From: Haliclona indistincta
Lineage: Eukaryota; Porifera; Demospongiae; Haplosclerida; Chalinidae
DNA: 64,000 bases
NCBI GenBank assembly: GCA_964017065.1
Contig: OZ024790.1
Coordinates: forward strand, 12,287,498 to 12,351,497
Direction: 5' to 3'
Shown here: positions 1 through 9,527 of the stretch, piece by piece
Layout of the letters: each line of letters opens with the position of its first letter
Numbering within the stretch: the stretch's first letter is position 1
Notes under the pieces: generated by a model
What the model was told of the DNA's origin: nothing
Databases searched by the model: none
What the model saw: the letters and a program-made list of their open reading frames with translations, nothing else
Position numbers and translations under genes: made by a program

Positions 1-1103
1 GTGATTATGGTTCCTCAAGGTATCCATGTTGACCTCGAGCCGTTCCAATTGGTCATGAGGAAGATTTTGATCTGTACACAAAATTAAAATCCAAAGAGAA
101 AGGTATAACATTAGAGAGGTTAAGATCCACGTTACGGTGAACGTTGTATTGTTGTGACGTCATGTTTATGACCACGCCCCTTATTTATTGTCACTTTCAC
201 GGTGAATTTCAACGTTTTTCACGACAAAACAACGTAAGTGCAAGCAGCGCTAGCGTGGGCCCCTAGCTCGTGCAACCCGTGTTTAAAACAGACGCCTGAC
301 ATTTTTAAAGTAAGTTCTTGATGTGTAGAGGGTTTATAAACTGTGTGACACTGACAGATCAACCATACTGGCTAGCGCTCAGTACAGCAGCATACCGTCT
401 CTGCCGCCAACTCTGACTATGTCAGGATTCCGCTGGAGCGTAAAGCTAGTCATAGCTTTATGTCTCGAAGTGTTCAAAACGCGTCCTCAAAAAACTGCTG
501 ATTGGGAGAAGGTGGCAACCAGTCTCGGCGCCGAGACTGCCGAGCAGGCGCCTGCAGCACTTCCAAAAGCCAGGGGGTGCAGCTACGTTTATTTTACCTC
601 CTTGCTCTCTCCATAGTTCAGGCAGCGACACTCAGCAGCCAGCAGTTGTTCGCTAGCCTGCGCGACAAGCAGCGACCGTATGCTACGTTGATTTTAATTA
701 TACCGCCCATTTTCACCGTTAACGTATAACGCGTGACGTCACATTTAAAAACTTTTAACGTTTAGCGTTCACCTTAACGTGGATCTTAACCTCTCTATTG
801 ATGTCATTAGTGCATGTAGGCTCTAGTTCAAAGCTTGATGTATAATTTTGGACAAGCTTTTTTTACGAATTTTTAAATGAGGCTGGTTCGAGGCTTAGGC
901 GTGGTGGTGATGGTACTTACAGAGTGGCGGTGATGGTAGAGATCTGGCACTGTCATGTGAGAAGCTTGCAAGGTTCTCTCGTAGCATTCTAGCAAAGATA
1001 ACATCAGACACAAAGCTGCAATTTTTGTTAAGAGTATTTCAAACCTGTTCTCCTCCTCTAAGTCACTTATGTATCGTTCCTTTTCAGCAACAAGATCTTG
1101 CGC
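1..1103 (-). pseudogene. Partial duplicate of dystrophin exons 16-18
   Basis: Three blocks match exons of the dystrophin gene at 5863-9292. 1-71 matches exon 18 (cut by the window edge), 921-1015 exon 17 and 1045-1103 exon 16. Lengths of the two complete copies (95 and 59 nt) and all reading frames are preserved and splice borders are kept, including a 29-nt intron at 1016-1044. The intron between the exon 18 and 17 copies holds a 684-bp MITE that the dystrophin gene lacks. Upstream of 1103 the similarity stops and the zinc-finger gene begins. Its last visible exon ends in phase 1 while the exon 16 copy starts in phase 0, so the two do not join in frame with the obvious donors. This is either a segmental-duplication relic or the tail of a chimeric gene continuing left of the window. 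Confidence 0.75.
113..796. mobile_element. MITE, 684 bp, TSD ATT
   Basis: Terminal inverted repeats start AGAGAGGTTAAGATCCACGT on both ends and extend, with a few mismatches, to about 33-40 nt. ATT flanks both sides (110-112 and 797-799). The paralogous dystrophin intron near 6505-6520 has the uninterrupted site with a single ATT, so borders and target duplication are set by comparison. No transposase reading frame is seen; the two short overlapping ORFs inside are not convincing. Confidence 0.85.
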
Positions 1104-1234
1104 CTTTAGTCAGAGGGCAACAAAGAATTTGTTTTTTTGAAGCTGTAGTCTGTACATACCTGTGACAAATGGTCAGCACAAGCAGTTGTTGAGATAGGTA
1201 CCAAATAAAACATTAATGATCACGTTTTACTCAC

Positions 1235-3341
1235 CTGGTATCACTATCTTGTCCAGTTCCATCGCTATCGATCGTCTCACAACAACCTGGTCACTGACCA
1301 CAGCTGAATGACAATGATATATATCCTCCACTAGCCTCGAGCTAGCATCAAACTGAGCTTGAGTCAACTTAGGCGATTGATGAAGAAAACCCTCGACATA
1401 TGCCTCCTGTGAAAGAGAGCATGAAAAAATTGAATTTCAACAAACAAAAAATTAACACAAATTTTACTCTTCAGTTCAAATTTTTTGCCCTTAACATTCA
1501 AACTACAGAGATACGAAATAATCTACATTCAGTGCCCAAATCTGAACTTTGTGAAATCGATGGAAAGCTGCTTATTATACACAAAGAAACAGCTTTCACA
1601 CAAATATAAAGTAGCGTTGACAAAACACAATATTCCTTTAAATCACAATAATCGAACATTACTCGTTGTCAACTAGATATGTTGATGTTGAACACACCTC
1701 GATCCTCTTAGAGTGCATGTCAAAAGCAACGTGTTTGTTCACAGCTGCTAAATCGTTGAAATATTTATTCCGACACACTCCACAGCTGAATGTGTATCCT
1801 GCTGCTTCACTCGATGGCTACATAGAAAAAATACATAGATCACCACAAGCAGCACTCTAACAGAATCTTAGTTAACCCTTTAAGGCCTGTAGCAGATTTA
1901 GACGCCATAATTGACTCCACCTACTCTAGACGTCATAAAAAGTGCAAAAAGTGCTCTAGAAAGGTCAAAACAAGTTTAATTGCAAAAGATGACTTTACCT
2001 GAAAAAACCACATGTTTTTCGGCACGCCCTCCCCACTAAAACGTACAGCACGGGGGGAATTTTAAAGGGGGTGTCCCCCCGTTAACCCGGGGTTTGAAGG
2101 GGCAGAGCCCCTCACCACTTTTGGCATTTTTAAGGCTTCAGGGTGCCCGGAAATGCATACTTGGGCATAGAATATGGTCTAAACTATGCTGTTTGCTCAC
2201 CTGGACACCACCAGGTTTTTGTATCAGTCACCAGGGCTAAACGAAGACCAAAATTGGCCGAATAATGACGAGGTCGCAGCACTTAAGAGGCTTCAGTTCC
2301 GAAGTGGGAGTGGCCAACTCAGAGTTTAGTACATGGTTGTAAACTTTGACATACAGTGAAACCTGTCTAAAGCGACCACCTATGGGCCAATTTTTACTGG
2401 CTGCAATAGACAGGTGGACTCTGTAGGCAGTTACCTGTGAAGAGCGACCACTTCCAAATGTGACCTCATTAGACAGGATTCATGCATTTATAAATGTGCA
2501 ATCAATTCAACAAATGTAGCTAACAGAAAACTCTTCACAGCTAAAATAAATCACAATGAATTGACTGATATTCAGGCTGGTTTCGATAATTATTAAGTCA
2601 GCATACATTAGTGAAAAAGTCCTCCTGTACAGTTTGTTTTATTTTACAGAAATACTTCTTAGCTTAGCAATGTCGAGTCAACAGCAACTGATAGTAACTG
2701 TTCGCGCCAGTCAGCATCAGCATGGCATCAGCAACATGAGCATGCACGCGCACGCAGAAATCAGTAACCACGCCTAATTGCCACGCCTACTGGCCGTAAT
2801 AGACAGTGTAGTTTGGCACTGCGTACTGATACGCGCGGTCGTTGTCCACATTAGGCAGGTGGTCGCTGTAGACATGTTGGCCCTAGGTGCTTTTCTATAG
2901 CTGTTGGTCGGGGAATTTTGTCGTGGACGCTGGAGAGAGGTGGTCGCTCTATGCAAGTGGTCGCTAAGACAGGTTTCACTGTACCAGGAAACAACAGTGC
3001 TAGTTTGGAACAGCTAACGTACTGCATGTTGTAGAAAATGCAAGACAAACTGTCAGTTTAGAGCAAGTCGAATTTTCGTCAAAATAATTCAGGCACTAAA
3101 GAGTTAATATAATAGAGTTGTTGTTTAACAGAATTCTTGTGCAGTGAGGAAGGCAAAGACTACTATTCCATCAGGGCTCTATGTATTCGCCTGTGTTGCT
3201 GACCTTTGCACGAATCGGACAGACCGATATCCCATCAGCCAGTAATCTGTCCACATCAAGAGCATCGGGCACTATAGACTGATTGTCCTTCTTCTTTAAA
3301 GGTCTATCTGCAGCAACCTGCTGCTTATCTCTATCCGCCAT
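1235..3341 (-). CDS. Unidentified gene with C2H2/U1-like zinc finger, 5' exons
   Basis: Three exons join in frame on the minus strand: 3204-3341 (starts MADRDKQQ, 46 codons), 1698-1817 (40 codons) and 1235-1406 (57 codons plus one base). All have GT donors and AG acceptors and the first two junctions are phase 0. Exon 2 holds C-x2-C, then a phenylalanine, then H-x5-H (FSCGVC ... KHVAFDMH), the spacing of U1/matrin-like C2H2 fingers that bind RNA or DNA. The remaining exons should lie left of position 1235, possibly outside the window. An in-frame upstream ATG at 3356 could extend the start by five residues. Intron 1 (1818-3203) is unusually long for this locus and holds a TA-flanked MITE. I do not recognise the whole protein. 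Confidence 0.55.
2354..2981. mobile_element. Tc1/mariner-like MITE, 628 bp, TA target
   Basis: Ends are CAGTGAAACCTGTCTAAAGC and its near-perfect inverse, directly flanked by TA (2352-2353 and 2982-2983). GTGGTCGCT motifs recur inside the right end, forming subterminal repeats. It sits in intron 1 of the zinc-finger gene. There is no transposase ORF, so it is non-autonomous; TA target and CAGT termini fit the Tc1/mariner group. Confidence 0.8.
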
Positions 3342-3824
3342 AATTGTCTCAGACACCTGCAGTCGATAAGCTTACACTAAAAATTAATAATTAATTTTAT
3401 GCATGTGCTAAAATTTTCATTCCTCTTCAAGACTAAACACATCCCAAACCCGTGCAGCAGGTTGTATGAAACCAATACCTATTTTTATTGCGTGGTCCAG
3501 CTAAGCATGTATCGCTAATGAGCTATCAGCTGATTGACAAAATGGAAGCCAGACAGCAACACGTGCTCACACGCGATTCAAGCGCACTAGGTACCAGTTG
3601 CTAAGATGTGCTACAAACAATAGAGTGCGACTATTAGACTCACCCACTCAGCTTGCATACACTCTTTCTCGCTTCCTCCAGCTTCAGTTCCAACGAGTGG
3701 TCCTTCAGACATGGTTGAGGGGTGGCACCGATGGCACAGAAAATAGAGACCCCGCCTACTATAATTGACCGCAAAATTAGTGAAGCTACTGGCTACACCA
3801 ACCAAACCGAGCCGAAAGGCAGTC
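3342..3824. promoter_or_regulatory. Divergent intergenic region, zinc-finger gene / DUF4419 gene
   Basis: About 480 bp separates the start of the minus-strand zinc-finger gene from the plus-strand DUF4419 start, so it must carry both promoters. I see no TATA box or other element I would name. Open frames on the minus strand here are shadows. Confidence 0.35.
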
Positions 3825-4934
3825 ATGGCGTCGGGCAAAAAGGCAGGTTTTTCGTTCAAGGTAGATGACGTAGAGCAGGCAACCACCCCACTTTCGCCAA
3901 TCAAAGACTGGGAGAAACTGATCGCCGGTAGATGCGGCGTACCGAAGCCAGAGAGCTTCTCCAAGCCAATGTCCGACTGGACACCGATCTGTAGTGGATA
4001 TGGAGAAGGACCAAACGCGCTCGTTTGGGCGATCAACACAGCATACGACAAACATTACCCGATCGTACTCTCTCCCGACGCTGTGTGGCTAGTGATAGCT
4101 CAGGGCTTCGCTCGCCATGTCAACGAAAATGCTGAAAAGCTGCGCAACCTTTTCGTAGAACACGAGGGGAAGAAGACACTGAGTGTGAGGCGACATGACT
4201 TTATAAAGGGGTCTCTGGACAACCCTTGGCCTGAGGTGTTCGGAGAATTTTCTGAAAAAATACGCCAAAACATAGGACCCAAACTGCACGACCTACTTTC
4301 TCCGACATTTACCACCACAGGTCCAGTGGAAAAAGCAGCGGCTGACGTGGTACTGATGGACACCATGAAGAAGTACTTTGAGTTTGATTTTTGCTCATTT
4401 TGTGGTATACCAGAGATCACACTAGAGGGTACACTCGAGGACTGGAAGCAGTTGCGTGACAGAGCTGTGTCCTTGGCTGAGTTCGATTTAGAATGGTGGA
4501 TCACAGAGCTGACACCAGTGCTTGATCAGTTTGTTGCAGCAGCTAGTGGCAAACCTGATAGAAAGTTCTGGACCAAAATGTACAAAGAAGTAGATGAATC
4601 TGGTGGACCCTACATACGCGGCTGGATCATAACCTTCTTCCCTTATTTTATCAGAAATAATGGAGTAGCTTACAGAAATCCTGATCTAACTACTTGGAGT
4701 CAAAAAAAAGAATTTGGTGGTGTCAAAACAAGCGACCTTGCCACAGGAGTTAGTAAAGTGCCCTTTATCTGGAAGTATTACGATAAAGAAATTCCGATGC
4801 ATTTCTACGCAGGATTCATGGGAATAGCACAGCATCAAACCAGTCTAGCTATACAGCCACTGATAGGCTGGGCTGTAGCTGATGATAAAGAAGAACTACC
4901 TAAAGACATGTTAGCTCAGTTAGAGGAGGATTGA
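3825..4934 (+). CDS. DUF4419 domain protein
   Basis: Uninterrupted 369-residue frame with no introns, unlike its neighbours. The sequence shows the DUF4419 signature, including the stretch around NALVWAINTAYDKHYPIVLS and the later CGIPEITLEGTLEDWKQLR, and covers essentially the whole domain. DUF4419 proteins occur in fungi, some bacteria and some invertebrates; their biochemical role is unknown. I chose ATG 3825 (context gtcATGG); the frame stays open upstream to a TTG at 3765 but there is no earlier ATG in it. No signal peptide or membrane segment is visible, so it is probably intracellular. The lack of introns would fit retroposition or horizontal acquisition, but nothing here proves either. 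Confidence 0.85.
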   Translation: MASGKKAGFSFKVDDVEQATTPLSPIKDWEKLIAGRCGVPKPESFSKPMSDWTPICSGYGEGPNALVWAINTAYDKHYPIVLSPDAVWLVIAQGFARHVNENAEKLRNLFVEHEGKKTLSVRRHDFIKGSLDNPWPEVFGEFSEKIRQNIGPKLHDLLSPTFTTTGPVEKAAADVVLMDTMKKYFEFDFCSFCGIPEITLEGTLEDWKQLRDRAVSLAEFDLEWWITELTPVLDQFVAAASGKPDRKFWTKMYKEVDESGGPYIRGWIITFFPYFIRNNGVAYRNPDLTTWSQKKEFGGVKTSDLATGVSKVPFIWKYYDKEIPMHFYAGFMGIAQHQTSLAIQPLIGWAVADDKEELPKDMLAQLEED

Positions 4935-5862
4935 AGCAAGCTAGATTCACCACAACTACTGAGAAAAACATTATCAAGATAATAGAATAACTAGCCGCAT
5001 GCTTGCATCACTGTTACATGTATATCATTGCTCTTTTCAGTTTGTATTGCATTGGTAAGTAAAATTTGACAACACCACTGCCTATTATGCAATGTAGTGC
5101 TCACCATTCATGATCAACCCCAGTCTCCTTAGTTGAGTAGTATAAAAGTATTAAATATGAGAAGTGATTTCACTATCTCACACCTTTGTAATGAACGCCT
5201 GTGTGTGCCTCAAAGATGCTATTATTCCGCTTAGCTATTTTTTATAAAAAGTAGTTAAAATGAGTATTAAAGCTGAAGCTGTACTTGAGTTAATTGTTGA
5301 TTGAAACTACACATGGCTGCATGCACTTCTCAAGATAGCGACTAAAGAGTAATCTGATTATATCATGGAGTAGACTGAGGGAGTGGTCTCGTTGCCATAC
5401 CTACACTGCTATGAGTGTCTCTACCAGTCTGCCTGCCTGGTTACTAATCTATTGTTTCTATGGTTACTAATGCTACATGTAGTAAAATTAATTAAAAACA
5501 TTCATCATTGGATCACAGAAATCTCTGTGACTGCACCAACTGTACCCTTCCACTGAATGGGCAGAGCAGTCACACTGGACTTGACCATTACAGTTGAAGT
5601 TTTGTTAAACCAGCTCTGTCATGTAAACTAGTACTAGACATTACCAATGCAACTCAATAATTGTCCACAGCGTAGTGTGATTAGATTAGCAAACTTATCT
5701 CATAAACTTGGAGCACAAGAACCCGATGTACTAAGAGCAAAAGAGCTTGAATCACTCTATAGTTACCTTCTGGTAATAATTATTATACTTGCTCAGTTCA
5801 AATATTATAACATAGTAATAAAGGTATTATTCTATGCTATGTATGGTCTGCTTGTCGGCTAG
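4935..5862. other. Intergenic region between convergent DUF4419 and dystrophin genes
   Basis: About 930 bp holding the 3' flanks of both genes. AT-rich stretches could serve as polyadenylation signals. No coding, RNA or transposon feature could be supported. Confidence 0.5.
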
Positions 5863-8800
5863 TTACACTTGCCCTTCTTCCTGAGTTTAAGAGATTAATC
5901 GTTGCACTGGGTATTTACACACATTCTTACATTAGGATGAATTGAGGCATCCACTGTGTTCACAAATGCCGCCATCGCCCTCCCAACGTTACCAGCCGCT
6001 TGAAGCAGATCAGTGTCGAGTTCACTCCGCTCTAACTAAAATTGAAAACAAGTGGTGTGACAGTCTTCCACTAACCATCTCCACCACTATCAAAGTAACT
6101 CAAGATCTCGTCTGTCAATTCCTTCATCTTCTCGCTTTCTCCTCCGAGCATAAAAGACAATTCATCTCTTGATCCTAAAAATGATGTACACAGATATAAT
6201 ACAGAAAATTAATATTTAATAACTAAACTCATAATACCTATTGTAGACAGTCTAGTAGTGCTTGCTAGTGATGGCTCCTGTGACTGTTTGTAAAATAATA
6301 TTTGTTTGTAATAGCTTGCATCAATTTGCAGTGTTTTTGGCTTACATGAGATAGTGAACTTCGCACTCTATCAAGCTCACTCTTCAGCATGTGATTGTGG
6401 TTCCTCAAGGTATCCATGCTGACCTCGAGCCGTTCCAATTGGTCACGAGGAAGATCTTGCTCTGTACACAAAAATAAAATCCAGCTATGTCAAAGAGAAA
6501 GGTATAACATTGATGTTATTAGTGCATGTAGGCTCTAAGTTCAAAGCTTGATGTATAGTTTTGGACAAGGTTTCTTTTAGGGCTGAAACGAATAACACAT
6601 TTTCATGTTCGAATAGTCACTAGCTAAAACGAACGAATAGTCGAATACTCTATTATCGGAATAAAACTAGCTCTAGCAACCAGTGCGCAAGAACAAAATA
6701 TGTTAGAAAGTTGTATATCAACATACAGTCAGGGCTCGGGTTTGATTTGTGGACTGGTTACAAATAGCCCAAGTTTCCCAACTGCTAAAAGACTTCAAAC
6801 GAATATTCGAATAGCTGCAATAGCAGTCGAATACTGTCAAAACGATCGAATAGTCGAATAGTACAAGTATTCGTTTCAGCCCTAGTTTCTTTATGAACTT
6901 TTAAATGAGGCGCTCGAGGCTTAGATTGTATACTTACGGAATGGTGGTGATGGTAGAGATGCGGCACTGTCATGTGAGAAGCTTGCAAGGCTCTCTCGTA
7001 ACATTCTAGCAAAGATAACATCAGACATAAAGCTGCAATGTTTTGTTAAGCATATTTTCAAACCTGTTCTCCTCCTCTAAGTCACTTATGTATCGTTCCT
7101 TTTCAGCTACAAGATCTTGCGCCTTGAGTCAGAGAGCAAAAAGAATTTGTTTTCCAAAGCTGTATAGTCTATACATACCTGAGCCGCTGCATAAGCTTGT
7201 TCTAATTCCACACGAACAGGAACACGTCTAAAAAGCAAGGAAATAATTTTCGTGCAATTATTTCAAATATTGTACCTTTCCTGTTCTTGCTCGTCTTCAT
7301 GCTCTATCTGTTCTTCTTCTTCAGTCGCCTCTTCTCCTTCCTCCTGTTCACTCAGTCTATGAGTAGGAGAAAAATTAAATTCTACACGTACTTGCAGTAC
7401 AATTCAAAATACCTTGCCGCCAATTCTTGTATTCTATTGTGCACATTCGCAAACTCTGACTGAACTGGTCCCCTATAACCCACACACACACACACAGGAA
7501 GATATAGTTCACATAAATGCTTTATGGAGCAAAGCATCTGTACCTTGTCTGTGTCTGTGTCATGTCATAGGAATGGTAAGGTGACTTGTGACGATATCTG
7601 CGAGTAAGCTTATTCTTCATCTGTGTAGCCAGATCTTTCACGTCATCTCGACTAGTCGTCTACAAAGATAGTAGTATCAATGCACATGTGTCATTAATTC
7701 AAACTATACCGTCATGCAGTACTCTTTGGTTGGATGAGTCAGTTTGTGGCTTCTGGTGACTTTTTGTGTCCAGAAACAGCTCTGTTCAATAGAACAAACC
7801 AGTATTATTTTATGTACATGTAATGTCTACCTGGCAGAGATCAACATTCACACACTTTAGACAACGATACCTAAGTCCAACAATCGGATAGGCCTTACAT
7901 ATTGCACACTTTGCCTCGTGTTTGACTATCAAAAAAATGATGTTGTATTTCAAATAACGTGCACTTATTTTTGGCGTACTTGTTTCAGCTGCAATAGAGC
8001 GATGAAGTGTGGGTAGCCATAATATACAAATTGGCTCAAGCTTCATCCACCGAAGGAAGTTCCCTTCACTCAAGCCTTCTCCTTGTTCCAGATTCATCTA
8101 GCATAGAAAAATAATTTTAAAGTAGTTAAAAATTTCAGTTTAACTCACCGTTGTCCAGCAATCATTTACAGCAGCTTGGATACCTTTTTTATCAAATGGA
8201 CCGGACTCAGAGACACTTTGAGGTAACTAGAAAGAGGAAAAAACTTATAATCAACGACCAATAATAAAAATTCACATAATACTAACTGTTAACAAATCTT
8301 CAAGAAGATCTTTCAGGCATTTTTCCCTCATGGTTCCGTCGTCTTTCGCGAACTGACTAAACAAGTCTGCAATATTATAACACAAGTTAAAGCCGTCTCT
8401 TTAAGTTCAATTCACTTACATCTGTATTTCTCTTCTAAGGTTGCAGAACAAATTGTAACCAATCCAACCTTCAACGATTTCACCCGCACGGCTCCAGTTC
8501 TACCTCTATCGAAAAGAAGCATAGAATAAATTAATGTGTATACTCTTATAGCATCCATATTTATTACCTGTCATAGCATTTCAAGAGCCAGTTCAATGCT
8601 ACCTGGGTGCATTCCTCCCCGAGAGAATCTTCGGAAAGGCGCAGAAATGATTTCGTCAGCAGCATCTCGATCTCAACCACTGAAAGGAGCTGGTTATTCT
8701 GCGATCCGTCCTCCACACCAAGTTCTCTGAATGACCTTTCCAGAAGTTCCTTCTTGACCTTGTGAACTGCACCAGTGGGTCATAATCAAGTGCATAATCA

Positions 8801-9292
8801 TCCAAGCAAGTCACTACTGACCTTCTGTGACTGTTTGCACAGCACGCAGTTTCATAGCCGTTCTGTAAGCTCCATACTTTATCTGGTCTAGACCACCTTT
8901 AGCAATGTGTAATAGGTGTACACAAGATGAATTCAATAAATCTCCTACCAATTCTTTCCAGTAGCAAAGTGACACAGGGATGTTCCCATTGTGTCTTGCC
9001 TTCCTTATGGCTGCAGATAAAGGATTTTGTAACCAGACAATAATGTGTCGGTGCTATAATATTTATGATATTGTGCTGCAGGTGTTCAAGGGCTTGATCG
9101 TGTAAAAGTTGCTGAGCAACTTATTGTGCTTACTTGACATAGTAAGGAATTCCGTTTGTAGTGACCGATCGCTCCCACGAACCGTCAAACAAATCTACAA
9201 GTATATCGCCAGTTATAGTTTGTGAGAACTGTCAGAAACGTACCGTCAGCTGGCTCGTGTAGCTCTTCTAACGCGTCTCCCTTCCCAGGCAT
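5863..9292 (-). CDS. DMD: Short dystrophin (WW-EF-ZZ-coiled coil)
   Basis: Twenty-two exons join in frame into 604 aa. Exons: 9244-9292, 9134-9194, 8949-9010, 8822-8896, 8568-8766, 8420-8505, 8287-8366, 8149-8226, 7980-8097, 7831-7925, 7710-7781, 7544-7659, 7413-7472, 7276-7356, 7179-7227, 7064-7122, 6938-7032, 6346-6461, 6238-6283, 6076-6174, 5931-6031, 5863-5880. A WW domain lies at residues 23-48 (Trp23, Trp45; GIPYYVN), followed by the dystrophin EF-hand-like region ([39 protein letters not shown]), a ZZ zinc finger from residue 275 (CAIC...YRCLKC) and a coiled coil with SDLEEENR and SLPSPP. The WW domain separates it from dystrobrevin. Dystrophin links dystroglycan to the cortex; this form lacks actin-binding CH domains and spectrin repeats and matches vertebrate Dp71 in length. 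A pyrimidine tract ending in AG just before the ATG leaves room for an unseen 5' exon. Confidence 0.9.
6578..6884. mobile_element. hAT-like MITE, 307 bp, 8-bp TSD
   Basis: Inverted termini TAGGGCTGAAACGAATA are flanked by GTTTCTTT on both sides (6570-6577 and 6885-6892). The copy of this intron near 860-885 is uninterrupted, confirming insertion after the duplication. Internal repeats of TCGAATAGT are clustered near both ends. An 8-bp duplication with a short TIR fits the hAT superfamily. It inflates dystrophin intron 17 to 476 nt. Confidence 0.88.
7033..7063 (-). other. 31-nt spliceosomal intron (dystrophin intron 16)
   Basis: GTTTGAAA...ATTGCAG between exons 16 and 17. Removing it keeps the dystrophin frame and aligns EEENRS with the family. 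The duplicated copy has a 29-nt version at 1016-1044. Confidence 0.75.
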
Positions 9293-9527
9293 CTTTGCGT
9301 CAAGAAAAAGGGGCGTAGCTCGTTATTTACGCGTAAACAGCCACACCCATGTCTACACCTTGACTAAGTTCCTGCTATTATCAAACGTGCCGCTGCTGTC
9401 AAGCACAGACGTAATATGGTTGTTTCTGTTACAAGAACAGGACATGTTGCAACTGGTGTATACACGGACAACCTGCCAATAGAGAAGTTTGATCTTGCAG
9501 AATGCACTTACTAAGCATTTTTGAGCC
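9293..9527. promoter_or_regulatory. Bidirectional promoter region, dystrophin / ROCO gene
   Basis: The dystrophin ATG (minus, 9292) and the ROCO ATG (plus, 9528) are 235 bp apart. Both transcription starts must fall here unless dystrophin has hidden upstream exons. No specific site is recognisable. Confidence 0.5.

Noticed and set aside
419..729. Two short overlapping plus-strand ORFs inside the 113-796 element
   Set aside because: Lie wholly in a non-autonomous MITE, have no family resemblance and no splice or Kozak support.
2774..3048. Minus-strand ORFs near 2.8-3.0 kb
   Set aside because: They fall in and next to the Tc1/mariner-like MITE and show no coding pattern.
3611..4055. Minus-strand ORFs of 146 and 89 aa opposite the DUF4419 gene
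   Set aside because: Antisense shadows of a well-supported coding frame.
7810..8097. Single 95-aa minus-strand ORF as a gene
   Set aside because: It is parts of dystrophin exons 9 and 10 read through an intron.
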